Shown piece after piece: positions 34,702 to 42,872 of a DNA stretch of 45,830 nucleotides (position 1 is the stretch's first letter; each line of letters starts with the position of its first letter). A program made the translations under genes and the position numbers. The notes under the pieces were generated by a model. That model worked only from the letters and a program-made list of their open reading frames with translations. It searched no databases and had not been told where the DNA came from. The DNA is taken from positions 1-45,830 of the forward strand of contig NZ_JAAGNI010000107.1 of assembly GCF_010550605.1 (NCBI RefSeq), read 5' to 3'. This DNA comes from Streptomyces sp. SID9727 (GTDB lineage: Bacteria > Actinomycetota > Actinomycetes > Streptomycetales > Streptomycetaceae).

Positions 34702-35403
34702 TCAGGCAACCTTCTCGGCAAGTCCGAGCTCCCGCAGCCCGTCAGGCCGCTCGTCCACCGGCAGGTGGCGTACAAAACGCACCTCGCAGCCCAGCGCCGC
34801 GGCCCCGCCGTCGGCACGCCGGTCGTCGCCGACCATCACCACATCCGCGGGATCCCGTCCCAGAAGTGTGCACGCGGTGTGGAAGAGCCGTGCGTCCGGC
34901 TTCTGGACGCCGTGCTCGAAGGACAGGACGTACGCGTCCACGTAGCGGTCCAGGCCGTGCGCGCGGAACATGGGCCGCAGATCCCAGCCGATGTTGCTGA
35001 CGACCCCGATCCGGACCCCGGCCGCGCGCAAGCCGGCCAGGACCTCTGCCGCGTCCGGGTAGGGCTGCCAGGCGTCCGGGCTCAGATGGCGGTCGTACAG
35101 CGCGTCGTACAGCCCGGGGTCGGGCAGGGCCACCTGGCGGGCCAGACCGGTGTACACCGCGCGGTGCAGCTCGGCGCTCTCGTCGCGGTGCGCCCAGCCG
35201 TCCACCAGATCCTCAGGCATCCGCTTCGGGTTGGGCCCGCCCGGCAGCGCGCCGAACGCCTCCAGCTCCGCCGCGTACCGCTCAAAGGCGGCCTCGTCCA
35301 CCCGCACCCCCCGCTCGGCGAGAGTCGCGGCGAGCCAGGAGCGGACCGGCTCGATCCGGAACAGCGTCCCGGAGAAGTCGAAGAGGGCACCCTTGATCGG
35401 CAT
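34702..35403 (-). CDS. HAD-superfamily hydrolase with atypical DFSGT motif
   Basis: 233 aa. Motif I is FDFSGTLF (Asp9 nucleophile), with a helical cap domain, motif II at IGVVSNIGW, the motif III Lys in VQKPDARLF and motif IV GDDRRADGGAAALG. Canonical HAD phosphatases have DxDGT; here the +2 Asp is Ser11, as in HAD enzymes that do not use the second Asp as acid/base (dehalogenases have Tyr there). The reaction may therefore not be phosphomonoester hydrolysis. The ATG at 35403 was chosen; the upstream extension has no ribosome-binding site. It follows the PAP2 gene by 72 bp on the same strand. Confidence 0.85.
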   Translation of the reverse strand: MPIKGALFDFSGTLFRIEPVRSWLAATLAERGVRVDEAAFERYAAELEAFGALPGGPNPKRMPEDLVDGWAHRDESAELHRAVYTGLARQVALPDPGLYDALYDRHLSPDAWQPYPDAAEVLAGLRAAGVRIGVVSNIGWDLRPMFRAHGLDRYVDAYVLSFEHGVQKPDARLFHTACTLLGRDPADVVMVGDDRRADGGAAALGCEVRFVRHLPVDERPDGLRELGLAEKVA

Positions 35404-35475
35404 GCCACCGATCCTCGCCGAACCGGCGCGCCCCCGGCAAGGGCGCCTGACCGGACACCACGGCACCCGGCCTGG

Positions 35476-36168
35476 TCAGAGCCCCCGGCGCGCGGGTGCG
35501 CCGGCGCACCACCGGTCGAAGCCCCGGATCGCCAAGGCGGCCAGCGCCGCCCCCAGGAGCCACCCGCCCAGCACGTCGGACGGCCAGTGCACGCCCAGGT
35601 ACAGCCGGGTGAGCCCGACCCCGAGCACCGAGACGGCCGCCGCGCCCACCGCCGCCCGCCACACGCCGCGCCGCGCACCGGACCGGTGCAGCAGCCACAG
35701 CAGCAGCCCGCAGCTCACCGTCGCCGTCATCGCGTGACCCGAGGGATAGGCCGCGTAGTGGGCGGAGTCCACAGGGTCCGCCCACTGCGGCCGGTCCCGG
35801 CCGACGGCCGCCTTGACGCCCTGCTGCACGAGCGCCGAGAGCAGCGTCGTCGCCGCGGCCCACACCGCGAGCGGCCGGGCCCCGCGCCACCACAGGGCCA
35901 CCACCGCGACGGAGATCAGGGCGCGGAACGTCCACGGGTCCCACAGCCAGTCCGTCAGCAAGCGGTTGACGTGGACGAAGCCGGGCTCGGTCACCGCCCG
36001 CCGGTGCAGCGCCTCCGCGATCCGGGCGTCCAGGTCCGCCAGCGGCCGCCACCGGGCGGCGACCAGTGCCGTCACCGCGCCGCCGAGCACCGCGCAGACC
36101 GCGCCCGCCCGCGAGAGGCGCGAAGCGGGGCGGACCCGGCCGACGGGGGAGAGCAGCGGAATGTGCAT
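35476..36168 (-). CDS. PAP2-family membrane phosphatase
   Basis: A 230-aa integral membrane protein with about five to six helices. The three phosphatase motifs are complete: KAAVGRDRP (Lys119 to Pro127), PSGH (142-145) and TRLYLGVHWPSD (Arg188, His194, Asp198). Such enzymes dephosphorylate lipid phosphates such as undecaprenyl pyrophosphate or phosphatidate at the outer membrane face. The motif spacing is that of the bacterial PgpB/BcrC-like group; the substrate is not resolved. It starts at an ATG at 36168 with a modest GAGG upstream. Confidence 0.92.
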   Translation of the reverse strand: MHIPLLSPVGRVRPASRLSRAGAVCAVLGGAVTALVAARWRPLADLDARIAEALHRRAVTEPGFVHVNRLLTDWLWDPWTFRALISVAVVALWWRGARPLAVWAAATTLLSALVQQGVKAAVGRDRPQWADPVDSAHYAAYPSGHAMTATVSCGLLLWLLHRSGARRGVWRAAVGAAAVSVLGVGLTRLYLGVHWPSDVLGGWLLGAALAALAIRGFDRWCAGAPARRGL

Positions 36169-36237
36169 GGCACGATCCTCGCCGACGGGCGCCCCCTCCG
36201 GCCATTCACGCGCGCCGGGCCACGGGAATCCGGTCCG

Positions 36238-37167
36238 CTACTTGAGCGCGCTGAGCCCTGGAACGAACGCCACCAGCAGCGGGACGACGGGCACCAGGGC
36301 CGCCGCCGCGGTCAGCCGCAGCCGCCGTCCGGCCGTGAGCCTGCCCGCCGGGGCCAGCAGCCGGTTCACCCGCAGCGGCAGTTCCGCGTCCGCGGCCGGG
36401 GACGGGCCGAAAACACCCCGGTCCTCGTTGAGTTCGACCAGGGCGAGGGCGAACGTGAGCCGGCCGAAGCGCCGCGAGGCCACATCGTCGGCCGCCAGCT
36501 CGACCAGCCGGTGCATCTCGTTGCGGAAGGCCGCGAACACTGGCACCTGCGGGAAGCCGGAGGCCAGCGCCTCCGAGCAGTTGAGCAGCCAGTCGTGCCG
36601 GGCCTGCGCGTGGCCCTGCTCATGGGCCAGAACCGCGTCGAGCCGGCGCCCCTTCAGCCGCCCCAGCGCGGCGGTCGTGATGACGAGCCGGGGCGCGGGC
36701 CCCGGCAGCCACCAGGCGTCCGGACGCTCACCCTCCAGCACCACGAGCCGCCCCGGCTCCTCGCCGGGCATCAAGGGGGCGCGCGTCAGGAGTTCGGTCC
36801 GCCGCTGCCTGCGCCGCAGATGCGCCCGGTGGATCTCGCGGGCCAGCATGGCGGCCGTCCACACCCCGCCGAGGGCCAGCAGCACGGCGATCACCGCCGA
36901 CCACACCCCGTGGCCGGCGAGCGCGTACGCCTCCACGACGGCGTGCGGCGCGGGCGCGAAGACATGACCCCGTACCGCCTGCCAGGCGGCGGCCGCGCTG
37001 AACGTCATGGAGAGGGCGAACGAGAGCAGCACCCCGGCCACCACGCACTGCCACACCCACAGCGCCACCACCGGTTCGCGCTCGGGCCACTCGGCCCGCG
37101 CCATCAGGCGCGGGGTCACGACGGCGGCCAGTGCACCGAGCAGCAGCAGCGCTAGGGAGACCCACAT
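36238..37167 (-). CDS. M56-family membrane metallopeptidase
   Basis: A 309-aa membrane zinc protease of the BlaR1/MecR1 peptidase family. Three N-terminal membrane helices (about 2-20, 33-55, 85-108) precede a cytoplasmic domain with the zinc site HEQGH at 182-186 and the third ligand in ELAADD (Glu223). A last helix is near the C-terminus (LTAAAALVPVVPLLVAFVPG). In Streptomyces such genes usually follow a BlaI/MecI repressor whose cleavage they control. No BlaI gene is present here; instead a DUF5134 membrane protein gene lies upstream on the same strand, 86 bp away. No penicillin-sensor domain is present. Confidence 0.9.
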   Translation of the reverse strand: MWVSLALLLLGALAAVVTPRLMARAEWPEREPVVALWVWQCVVAGVLLSFALSMTFSAAAAWQAVRGHVFAPAPHAVVEAYALAGHGVWSAVIAVLLALGGVWTAAMLAREIHRAHLRRRQRRTELLTRAPLMPGEEPGRLVVLEGERPDAWWLPGPAPRLVITTAALGRLKGRRLDAVLAHEQGHAQARHDWLLNCSEALASGFPQVPVFAAFRNEMHRLVELAADDVASRRFGRLTFALALVELNEDRGVFGPSPAADAELPLRVNRLLAPAGRLTAGRRLRLTAAAALVPVVPLLVAFVPGLSALK

Positions 37168-37253
37168 GGCGTCAGCCTATGAGGGCCGCACCACACACGG
37201 ATATGGCTCCGCGCGCCAAGTGACGCACACCACGAGAGGCGGCCCTTCCCGTC

Positions 37254-37841
37254 TCACAGGGTGAGCAGCATCGCGAACATGGCTATCCCCATGGTCAGCC
37301 GGCACGCCAGAGTCAGCTCAGGGCGGGCCCCCGAGCCCCCGGGTGCGGACCCCCCGCCGGTGGCCGTCGCGGCCACCGGCACCAGCCGGGCGCCCGAGCG
37401 CAGCACGTACACCGCGTAGTAGAGGAGGAGCAGCCCCGTGAGCAGGGGCATGCCGCCCGCGGCCGCCATGCTGTGGGAGCCCATCGCGTGCGAGCCGTGG
37501 CTGCCGCCGTGCCCGCCGGCTCCGGCCATCACCACCGCCATGTAGACCATCGCCGAGGAGCCGACCAGGTGGTGCAGATGGTGTCCGCTGCGCCGGGAGA
37601 ACCACAGCGCTCGCAGCGCCGCGACCCCGAAGAACAGCGCGTAGAGCCCCCACCCCCACGCGGGCGGGGCGACGGCGGCGGCCGGTATCGCCATCGCGGC
37701 CATGCCGAAGCCCATCAGCGCCTCGGCCCGCGCGGCCCTGCGCTCCTCCGCGCTCCCCGTACGGGTGCGCAGCAAGCAGTACGAGCCCGTCACCGCGCAC
37801 AACGCCATGAGCAGCCATCCGGACATCGCCGGTCCGTGCAC
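37254..37841 (-). CDS. DUF5134 multi-pass membrane protein
   Basis: A 195-aa protein with about five hydrophobic helices. A His-rich loop follows the third helix (SGHHLHHLVGSS and GGHGGSHGSHAMGSHSM), a pattern that may bind copper or another metal; the function of DUF5134 is not known. The GTG at 37841 was chosen because GGGGGGAGGG precedes it at ideal spacing; the ATG at 37826 (MSGWLL) is the alternative, giving 190 aa. It is upstream of the M56 protease gene and likely in the same transcript. Confidence 0.75.
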   Translation of the reverse strand: MHGPAMSGWLLMALCAVTGSYCLLRTRTGSAEERRAARAEALMGFGMAAMAIPAAAVAPPAWGWGLYALFFGVAALRALWFSRRSGHHLHHLVGSSAMVYMAVVMAGAGGHGGSHGSHAMGSHSMAAAGGMPLLTGLLLLYYAVYVLRSGARLVPVAATATGGGSAPGGSGARPELTLACRLTMGIAMFAMLLTL

Positions 37842-38061
37842 AGCGGCCCTCCCCCCGGGCGAACGACATCGCCGTCGAGCAGTAGATGCCCGGGGCCGGA
37901 CACCTGTACGCGGCGCACGGAGGCGCGAGGGGGCGCACGGCGGGAGTGTTTCCGGGATGCGCCTGGTGCGCGCCCCGCGAGGGCCGCCGGGAGCCCCGGC
38001 GCAGCCCCCGGAGTTACGCTGCTCCGGCACCGCCCCCGCACAGAATCCGGAGACCCCCGCC

Positions 38062-38616
38062 ATGGACACCGCCCCGCCCCGGGACACGGGAGCACTGACG
38101 TTCCGCGACGCCACCGAAGCGGACATCCCCGCGCTCGTCGAACTCATCGAGTCGGCGTACCGCGGTGACAGCAGCCGCGCCGGCTGGACCACCGAGGCGG
38201 ACATCCTCCAGGGGCAGCGCACCGACCCGCAGGGTGTGCGCGAGGTGGTCGAGAGCCCGGGCAGCCGGCTGCTCGTGGTGGAGCGGGACGGCACGCCCGT
38301 CGCCTGCTGCCAGCTGGAGCACCGCGGCGACGCCGCGTACTTCGGCATGTTCGCGGTCCGTCCCGCGCTCCAGGGCGCCGGCCTCGGCAAGGTGATCATC
38401 GCCGAGGCCGAGCGCACCGTCCGGCAGAGCTGGGGCGCGCGGGAGATGCACATGACCGTGATCTCCGTCCGCGACGAACTCATCGCCTGGTACGAGCGCC
38501 GGGGCTACCGCCGTACGGGAAAGCTGTCCCCGTTCCCGTACGGCGACGAGCGCTTCGGCATCCCGCTCCGCGACGACCTGACGTTCGAGCTGCTGGTCAA
38601 GGAGCTGGCCGGCTGA
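38062..38616 (+). CDS. GNAT-family N-acetyltransferase
   Basis: A 184-aa acetyl-CoA-dependent acetyltransferase. The GNAT core starts at LTFRDATEADIPALVELIESAY; motif A, which binds the pyrophosphate of CoA, is VRPALQGAGLGKVII. The C-terminal part has the usual VISVRDELIAWYERRGYRRTGK motif B. The acceptor cannot be predicted. The ATG at 38062 has CCGGAG upstream; the longer open frame overlaps the divergent DUF5134 gene. It converges with the glycerophosphodiesterase gene, leaving only 3 bp between stop codons. Confidence 0.9.
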   Translation: MDTAPPRDTGALTFRDATEADIPALVELIESAYRGDSSRAGWTTEADILQGQRTDPQGVREVVESPGSRLLVVERDGTPVACCQLEHRGDAAYFGMFAVRPALQGAGLGKVIIAEAERTVRQSWGAREMHMTVISVRDELIAWYERRGYRRTGKLSPFPYGDERFGIPLRDDLTFELLVKELAG

Positions 38617-38619
38617 CCG

Positions 38620-39303
38620 TTACGCGTGGGCGCCGCCCCCGCGCTGGATGTCGGGGTGGTCGGTGGTCACGCCGTCCAGCCCCAGCCCCTCGGCCAGCCG
38701 CAGCTGCTTCTGGGTGTTGACCGTCCAGCCGAAGACCGTCAGCCCCTCGGCATGGGCCTTGTCGACCAGCTCCAGCGTGATGCGCCGGACGTTCAGGATG
38801 AGCCGGGTCGCGCCCACCGCCTTCGCGCGGTCCAGCAGGTCCGCGCCCCAGCGGCTGGCCACCAGCGCCGTCCGCACGCCCGGGACCAGCTGCGCGATCT
38901 CGGCGATCGCCTCGTCGTGGAACGAGATCACCTCGACGCGCTCGACCAGGTCGCGCTCGTGCATGACCCGGGCCAGGGTGCGGGCCGCGGCCACGTCCTT
39001 GATCTCCGCCTGGAGGGGGGACCGCACGGCGTCCAGGACCTCCTCGAAGACGGGCACCCGCTCGCCCAGGCCCGCGTCGAGCGCGCGCAGCTCGGCGAGC
39101 GTCTTCTCCGCGATCGGGCCCTCGCCGTCGGTCGTGCGGTCCACCTCCGCGTCGTGCATGACGGCCAGCGCGCCGTCCTTGCTGAGGTGCAGGTCCAACT
39201 CGACGAGGTCCACGCCCTCCTTCTCGGCACGGACGAACGAACGCAGCGTGTTCTCCGGCTCGAAGCCCGGTGCTCCGCGATGACCGATCGTAAGAATGGA
39301 CAA
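38620..39303 (-). CDS. glycerophosphodiester phosphodiesterase (GDPD)
   Basis: A 227-aa cytoplasmic GDPD-family enzyme that hydrolyses deacylated phospholipid diesters to glycerol 3-phosphate and an alcohol. The metal and catalytic motifs are GHRGAPGFEPENT near the N-terminus (His8, Arg9, Glu16), VELDLHLSKDG, and AVMHDAEVDRTTDG with the second catalytic His. It ends in the usual GWTVN and DGVTTDHPD segments. No signal peptide is present. The start is a TTG at 39303, which places GHRG at the expected distance, with GGAAG about 10 bases upstream; the longer open frame has no better start. Confidence 0.9.
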   Translation of the reverse strand: MSILTIGHRGAPGFEPENTLRSFVRAEKEGVDLVELDLHLSKDGALAVMHDAEVDRTTDGEGPIAEKTLAELRALDAGLGERVPVFEEVLDAVRSPLQAEIKDVAAARTLARVMHERDLVERVEVISFHDEAIAEIAQLVPGVRTALVASRWGADLLDRAKAVGATRLILNVRRITLELVDKAHAEGLTVFGWTVNTQKQLRLAEGLGLDGVTTDHPDIQRGGGAHA

Positions 39304-39341
39304 GGTCCGCTCGCTTCCGTCGACGCTCTGTTCCCGAGGCA

Positions 39342-39450
39342 GCCTAGGGCCTGTCTGACCTCCCCGCGCCGCACGGGGGAGGGGTGGCGTCGAGCGCACA
39401 GCGACCTGCGAAACCCCCGAAGAAGGCGCCGTGAGGACGTATCACAGGAA
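39342..39450. other. short repeat-like sequence in gdpD / DUF6421 interval
   Basis: The 261-bp gap between these divergent genes begins with CCTAGGGCCTGTCTGACC, wording common in dispersed Streptomyces repeats. A small hairpin (CCTCCCC paired with GGGGGAGG, about 39359-39382) follows. No gene is visible. The DUF6421 promoter should lie near 39480-39540. Confidence 0.35.
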
Positions 39451-39564
39451 AAATGACGGTGGCCATGGGGGGTCGGCAGGATAATTTCCACCATCCCACT
39501 TGTCGCGGGGACTCGCACGCGGATACGGTGGTCGGACGCGAGGTTCTCCCGTGGAGGAAGTGTG

Positions 39565-40962
39565 ATGACGGAAATTCTTGTGCACGACGCCGCATCCGGC
39601 GACATAGCTGCCGCCCCACGGGTGATCGAGCACCCGGCCTGGCCCGCGCTCAAGAACGCCGTGGAGGAGATCCGCCCCTGGCAGTCGAAGGACGGTTCCA
39701 TCGACTTCGACGCCGAGGGCGCGCCCGCCCCGGCGCTGGCCGAGGCCGCCGTGGAGCGGGTGATCGGCGCCGTCGAGGAGCTGTCACCGCTGCTGCCGCA
39801 CGACGCCGCGTACCACCGCGCCCTCGTGAAGGACCTGCGCGGCTGGGTGGGGAGCGGGTTCGACGTCCCCGACTTCCTGGACTCCCTGCTGGCCTTCCAG
39901 CCGGCCGAGGGGCGCGCCGACGGCCTCCAGCACCTGGTCGTCTTCGCCATGTACACCCAGAACGGCAACCCCGACCGCAATCTCGAAGCGGTCGTGCTGC
40001 GGATGGTCTGGCCCGACTGGCTCGCCGAGCTGGAGGCCACCCGCTACGACAACCCGCTGTTCTGCGGCATCACCTTCGAGGACTTCACCTCCGGCTACGA
40101 CACCAACTCCGCGGTGCTCTTCCCGGAGACCATCGCCGTCCGCGAGGCCCCCGAGCGCTTCAGCTGGGGCGGCATCTTCTGCGACCGCGAGGCCGCCCGC
40201 TTCCGTCGCGTCACCGAGGCGGCCGTCGGCCTCCTCGGCGTCGAGCTGCCCGACGACATCCGCGCGATGATCGGTGACCAGCAGCGCTGCGAGCAGGCGT
40301 TCGTGCTCTGGGACATGGTCCACGACCGCACCCACAGCCACGGCGACCTGCCGTTCGACCCCTTCATGATCAAGCAGCGGCAGCCGTTCTGGATGTACGG
40401 CCTCGAGGAGCTGCGCTGCGACCTCACCGCCTTCAAGGAGGCCGTGAGGCTGGAGGCCGAGGGCAACCCGCACGGCCGCGACGTGCAGTACGCCGTGCTC
40501 TTCGACCGGATGTTCCGCTTCCCGGTCACCGGCGAGCGCGTCCGCAACTACGACGGCCTCGGCGGCCAGCTCCTCTTCGCGTACCTCCACAAGCACGACG
40601 TGGTGCGCTGGACCGACAACACGCTCCGGATCGACTGGGAGCGCGCCCCGCGGGTCACCAACCAGCTCTGCGCCGAGATCGAGAAGCTGTACCGGGACGG
40701 CATCGACCGCCCCAAGCTGGTCCACTGGTTCGCCGCGTACGACCTCGTCTCCACCTACCTCGCCCCGCACCCCGGTTCCCGCTGGGCCAAGGGCCCCGAC
40801 GCCCTGGACCTCTCCCAGCCGCCCCGGAAACTCGTGGACGACGTGCTTCCGGACGAGTTTCCCCTGAGCATGTTCTATGAGGCCCTCTCCAAGAAGCTGA
40901 AGAGCGTGATCGCCTCGGCCAAGGGCATCACCGGCTCGGACGCGGGGAAGGCTGCCGCGTGA
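39565..40962 (+). CDS. DUF6421 family protein, possible gluzincin-like metal site
   Basis: A 465-aa cytoplasmic protein conserved in actinobacteria and called DUF6421 from overall sequence wording; no function is established to my knowledge. A notable block is VHDRTHSHGD (His253, Asp254, His257) followed 24 residues later by EELRCD (Glu281, Glu282, Asp286). This resembles the HExxH plus downstream Glu of gluzincin metalloproteases, but with Asp in place of the catalytic Glu. The ATG at 39565 has GGAGG seven bases upstream; the GTG at 39562 is too close to it. It is the first gene of an operon with an SDR and a threonine-aldolase-like gene; the SDR starts 26 bp later. Confidence 0.85.
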   Translation: MTEILVHDAASGDIAAAPRVIEHPAWPALKNAVEEIRPWQSKDGSIDFDAEGAPAPALAEAAVERVIGAVEELSPLLPHDAAYHRALVKDLRGWVGSGFDVPDFLDSLLAFQPAEGRADGLQHLVVFAMYTQNGNPDRNLEAVVLRMVWPDWLAELEATRYDNPLFCGITFEDFTSGYDTNSAVLFPETIAVREAPERFSWGGIFCDREAARFRRVTEAAVGLLGVELPDDIRAMIGDQQRCEQAFVLWDMVHDRTHSHGDLPFDPFMIKQRQPFWMYGLEELRCDLTAFKEAVRLEAEGNPHGRDVQYAVLFDRMFRFPVTGERVRNYDGLGGQLLFAYLHKHDVVRWTDNTLRIDWERAPRVTNQLCAEIEKLYRDGIDRPKLVHWFAAYDLVSTYLAPHPGSRWAKGPDALDLSQPPRKLVDDVLPDEFPLSMFYEALSKKLKSVIASAKGITGSDAGKAAA

Positions 40963-40988
40963 GCACAGGTGCCAAGGAGGCGGAGGCC

Positions 40989-41756
40989 ATGAACGGAACA
41001 AGCACGGGCGACGCGGGCGGCGCGCTCGAAGGGGCCGTGGTCGCCGTCGCGGGAGCCGCCGGCCCGGCCGGCCGGGCCACGCTGCTGCGGCTCGCCGAGG
41101 CGGGTGCGGTCGTCGTCGCGTCGGACTCCCATCCCACCCGGCTCGCCGAAGCCGTCGACGCGGCGCGCTACGCCCACGGCGGCGCGACCGTCACGGGCGA
41201 CACCGTCGACCTGCTCGACCTGGGCGCCACCCGGGAGTGGGCTGCCAAGACGGAGAAGGAGTTCGGCCGTATCGACGGCGTCGTCCACCTCGTGGGCGGC
41301 TGGCGCGGCAGCGCGACCTTCACCGAGACCGATCCCGCGGACTGGACGCTGCTGGAGAAGCTGCTGATCCGCACGGTGCAGAACACCTCGCTGGCCTTCC
41401 ACGACTGCCTGCTGCGCAGCGACCGGGGGCGCTTCCTGCTGACCAGCGCGGCCGGCGCGAGCAAACCCACCGCGGGCAACGCCGCCTACGCCGCGGCCAA
41501 GGCTGCCGCCGAGGCGTGGACGCTCGCCCTCGCCGACTCCTTCCGCAAGGCGGGGGGCGAGGACGGCCCCCGCAGCGCGGCTGCGATCCTGGTCGTGAAG
41601 GCACTGGTGCACGACGCGATGCGCGCCGAGCGCCCGAATGCGAAGTTCGCGGGCTTCACCGACGTCAAGGACCTGGCCGATGCCATCGCCGGCGTCTGGG
41701 ACCGGCCCGCCCCGGAAGTGAACGGAAAGCGCCTGTGGCTGACCCCGCAACCGTAA
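40989..41756 (+). CDS. short-chain dehydrogenase/reductase
   Basis: 255 aa, Rossmann fold. The nucleotide-binding segment VAVAGAAGPAGRATLLRLAEAGA replaces the usual TGxxxGxG with AGAAGPAG. The catalytic Ser lies in FLLTSAAGASKPT, with Tyr and Lys in AYAAAKAAAE. The substrate is unknown. The ATG at 40989 has AAGGAGGCGGAGG upstream; an in-frame GTG at 40959 overlaps the DUF6421 stop and is the alternative (265 aa). Tight packing with DUF6421 and the aldolase gene suggests a common pathway, possibly of an amino acid or hydroxy acid. Confidence 0.88.
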   Translation: MNGTSTGDAGGALEGAVVAVAGAAGPAGRATLLRLAEAGAVVVASDSHPTRLAEAVDAARYAHGGATVTGDTVDLLDLGATREWAAKTEKEFGRIDGVVHLVGGWRGSATFTETDPADWTLLEKLLIRTVQNTSLAFHDCLLRSDRGRFLLTSAAGASKPTAGNAAYAAAKAAAEAWTLALADSFRKAGGEDGPRSAAAILVVKALVHDAMRAERPNAKFAGFTDVKDLADAIAGVWDRPAPEVNGKRLWLTPQP

Positions 41757-42817
41757 GGACCGACGCGCGTCGCCACCACGACCCGCGGGTCCGCGGTTTC
41801 GCCAGTGACAACTACGCGGGGACGCACCCCGAGATCCTCGCGGCACTCGCCCTCGCCAACGGCGGCCACCAGGTCGCCTACGGCGAGGACGACTACACGG
41901 GTCATCTCCAGCGCGTCATGCACAGCCACTTCGGCCCCACCGCCGAGGCGTTCCCGGTCTTCAACGGGACCGGCGCCAACGTGGTGTCGCTCCAGGCCAT
42001 GACCGACCGCTGGGGCGCGGTCATCTGCGCCGAGTCCGCGCACATCAACGTGGACGAGGGCGGAGCACCGGAGCGGGTCGGCGGCCTCAAGCTGCTCACC
42101 GTCCCCACCGAGGACGGCAAGCTCACGCCGGAGCTCATCGACCGGCAGGCGTACGGCTGGGACGACGAGCACCGCGCCATGCCGCAGGTCGTCTCGATCA
42201 CCCAGAACACCGAACTGGGCACCGTCTACACACCCGACGAGATCCGCGCCATCTGCGACCACGCCCACGGGCACGGCATGGCGGTGCATCTCGACGGCGC
42301 CCGCATAGCCAACGCCTCGGCCTCCCTGGACGTGCCCATGCGCACGTTCACCAACACCGTCGGCGTCGACGTGCTCTCCTTCGGCGGCACGAAGAACGGG
42401 GCCATCTTCGGCGAGGCCGTCGTCGTCCTGAACCCGGACGCCGTACGGGCCATGAAGCACCTGCGCAAGCTGTCGATGCAGCTCGCGTCCAAGATGCGCT
42501 TCGTCTCCGTGCAACTGGAGGCGCTGCTCGCGGGCGACCTGTGGCTGCGCAACGCCCGGCACGCCAACGCGATGGCCCAGCGGCTCGCCGAGGGCGTGCG
42601 CGGGATCGACGGCGTGGAGATCCTCTACCCCGTCCAGGCCAACGCCGTCTTCGCGCGGTTGCCGCACGCGGTGACCGAACGGCTCCAGAAGCGCTTCCGC
42701 TTCTACTTCTGGGACGAGCAGGCCGGTGACGTGCGCTGGATGTGCGCCTTCGACACCACGGAGGAGGACGTCGACGCGTTCCTCCTCGCGCTCAAGGAGG
42801 AGATGGCCGCCGCATAG
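41735..42817 (+). CDS. low-specificity L-threonine aldolase-like PLP enzyme
   Basis: A 360-aa fold-type I PLP enzyme of the beta-eliminating lyase / threonine aldolase family, which splits L-threonine into glycine and acetaldehyde. Motifs are FASDNYAGTHPEILAAL, PVFNGTGANVV, HLDGARIANA (Asp and Arg contacting PLP) and the Schiff-base Lys in LSFGGTKNG. The GTG at 41735 gives the best N-terminus (GGAAAG upstream) and overlaps the SDR gene by 22 bp, implying translational coupling; no other start lies near. It ends at a strong terminator. Confidence 0.88.
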   Translation: MADPATVRTDARRHHDPRVRGFASDNYAGTHPEILAALALANGGHQVAYGEDDYTGHLQRVMHSHFGPTAEAFPVFNGTGANVVSLQAMTDRWGAVICAESAHINVDEGGAPERVGGLKLLTVPTEDGKLTPELIDRQAYGWDDEHRAMPQVVSITQNTELGTVYTPDEIRAICDHAHGHGMAVHLDGARIANASASLDVPMRTFTNTVGVDVLSFGGTKNGAIFGEAVVVLNPDAVRAMKHLRKLSMQLASKMRFVSVQLEALLAGDLWLRNARHANAMAQRLAEGVRGIDGVEILYPVQANAVFARLPHAVTERLQKRFRFYFWDEQAGDVRWMCAFDTTEEDVDAFLLALKEEMAAA

Positions 42818-42827
42818 GGCGGTCTGG

Positions 42828-42868
42828 CCGTAGCCGGGGTGCGGACCCGTCCCGCACCCCGGCTACGG
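42828..42868. terminator. bidirectional terminator, aldolase / acyltransferase
   Basis: A perfect 17-bp stem (42828-42844 with 42852-42868) and a 7-nt loop between convergent genes. Confidence 0.9.
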
Positions 42869-42872
42869 CGTT

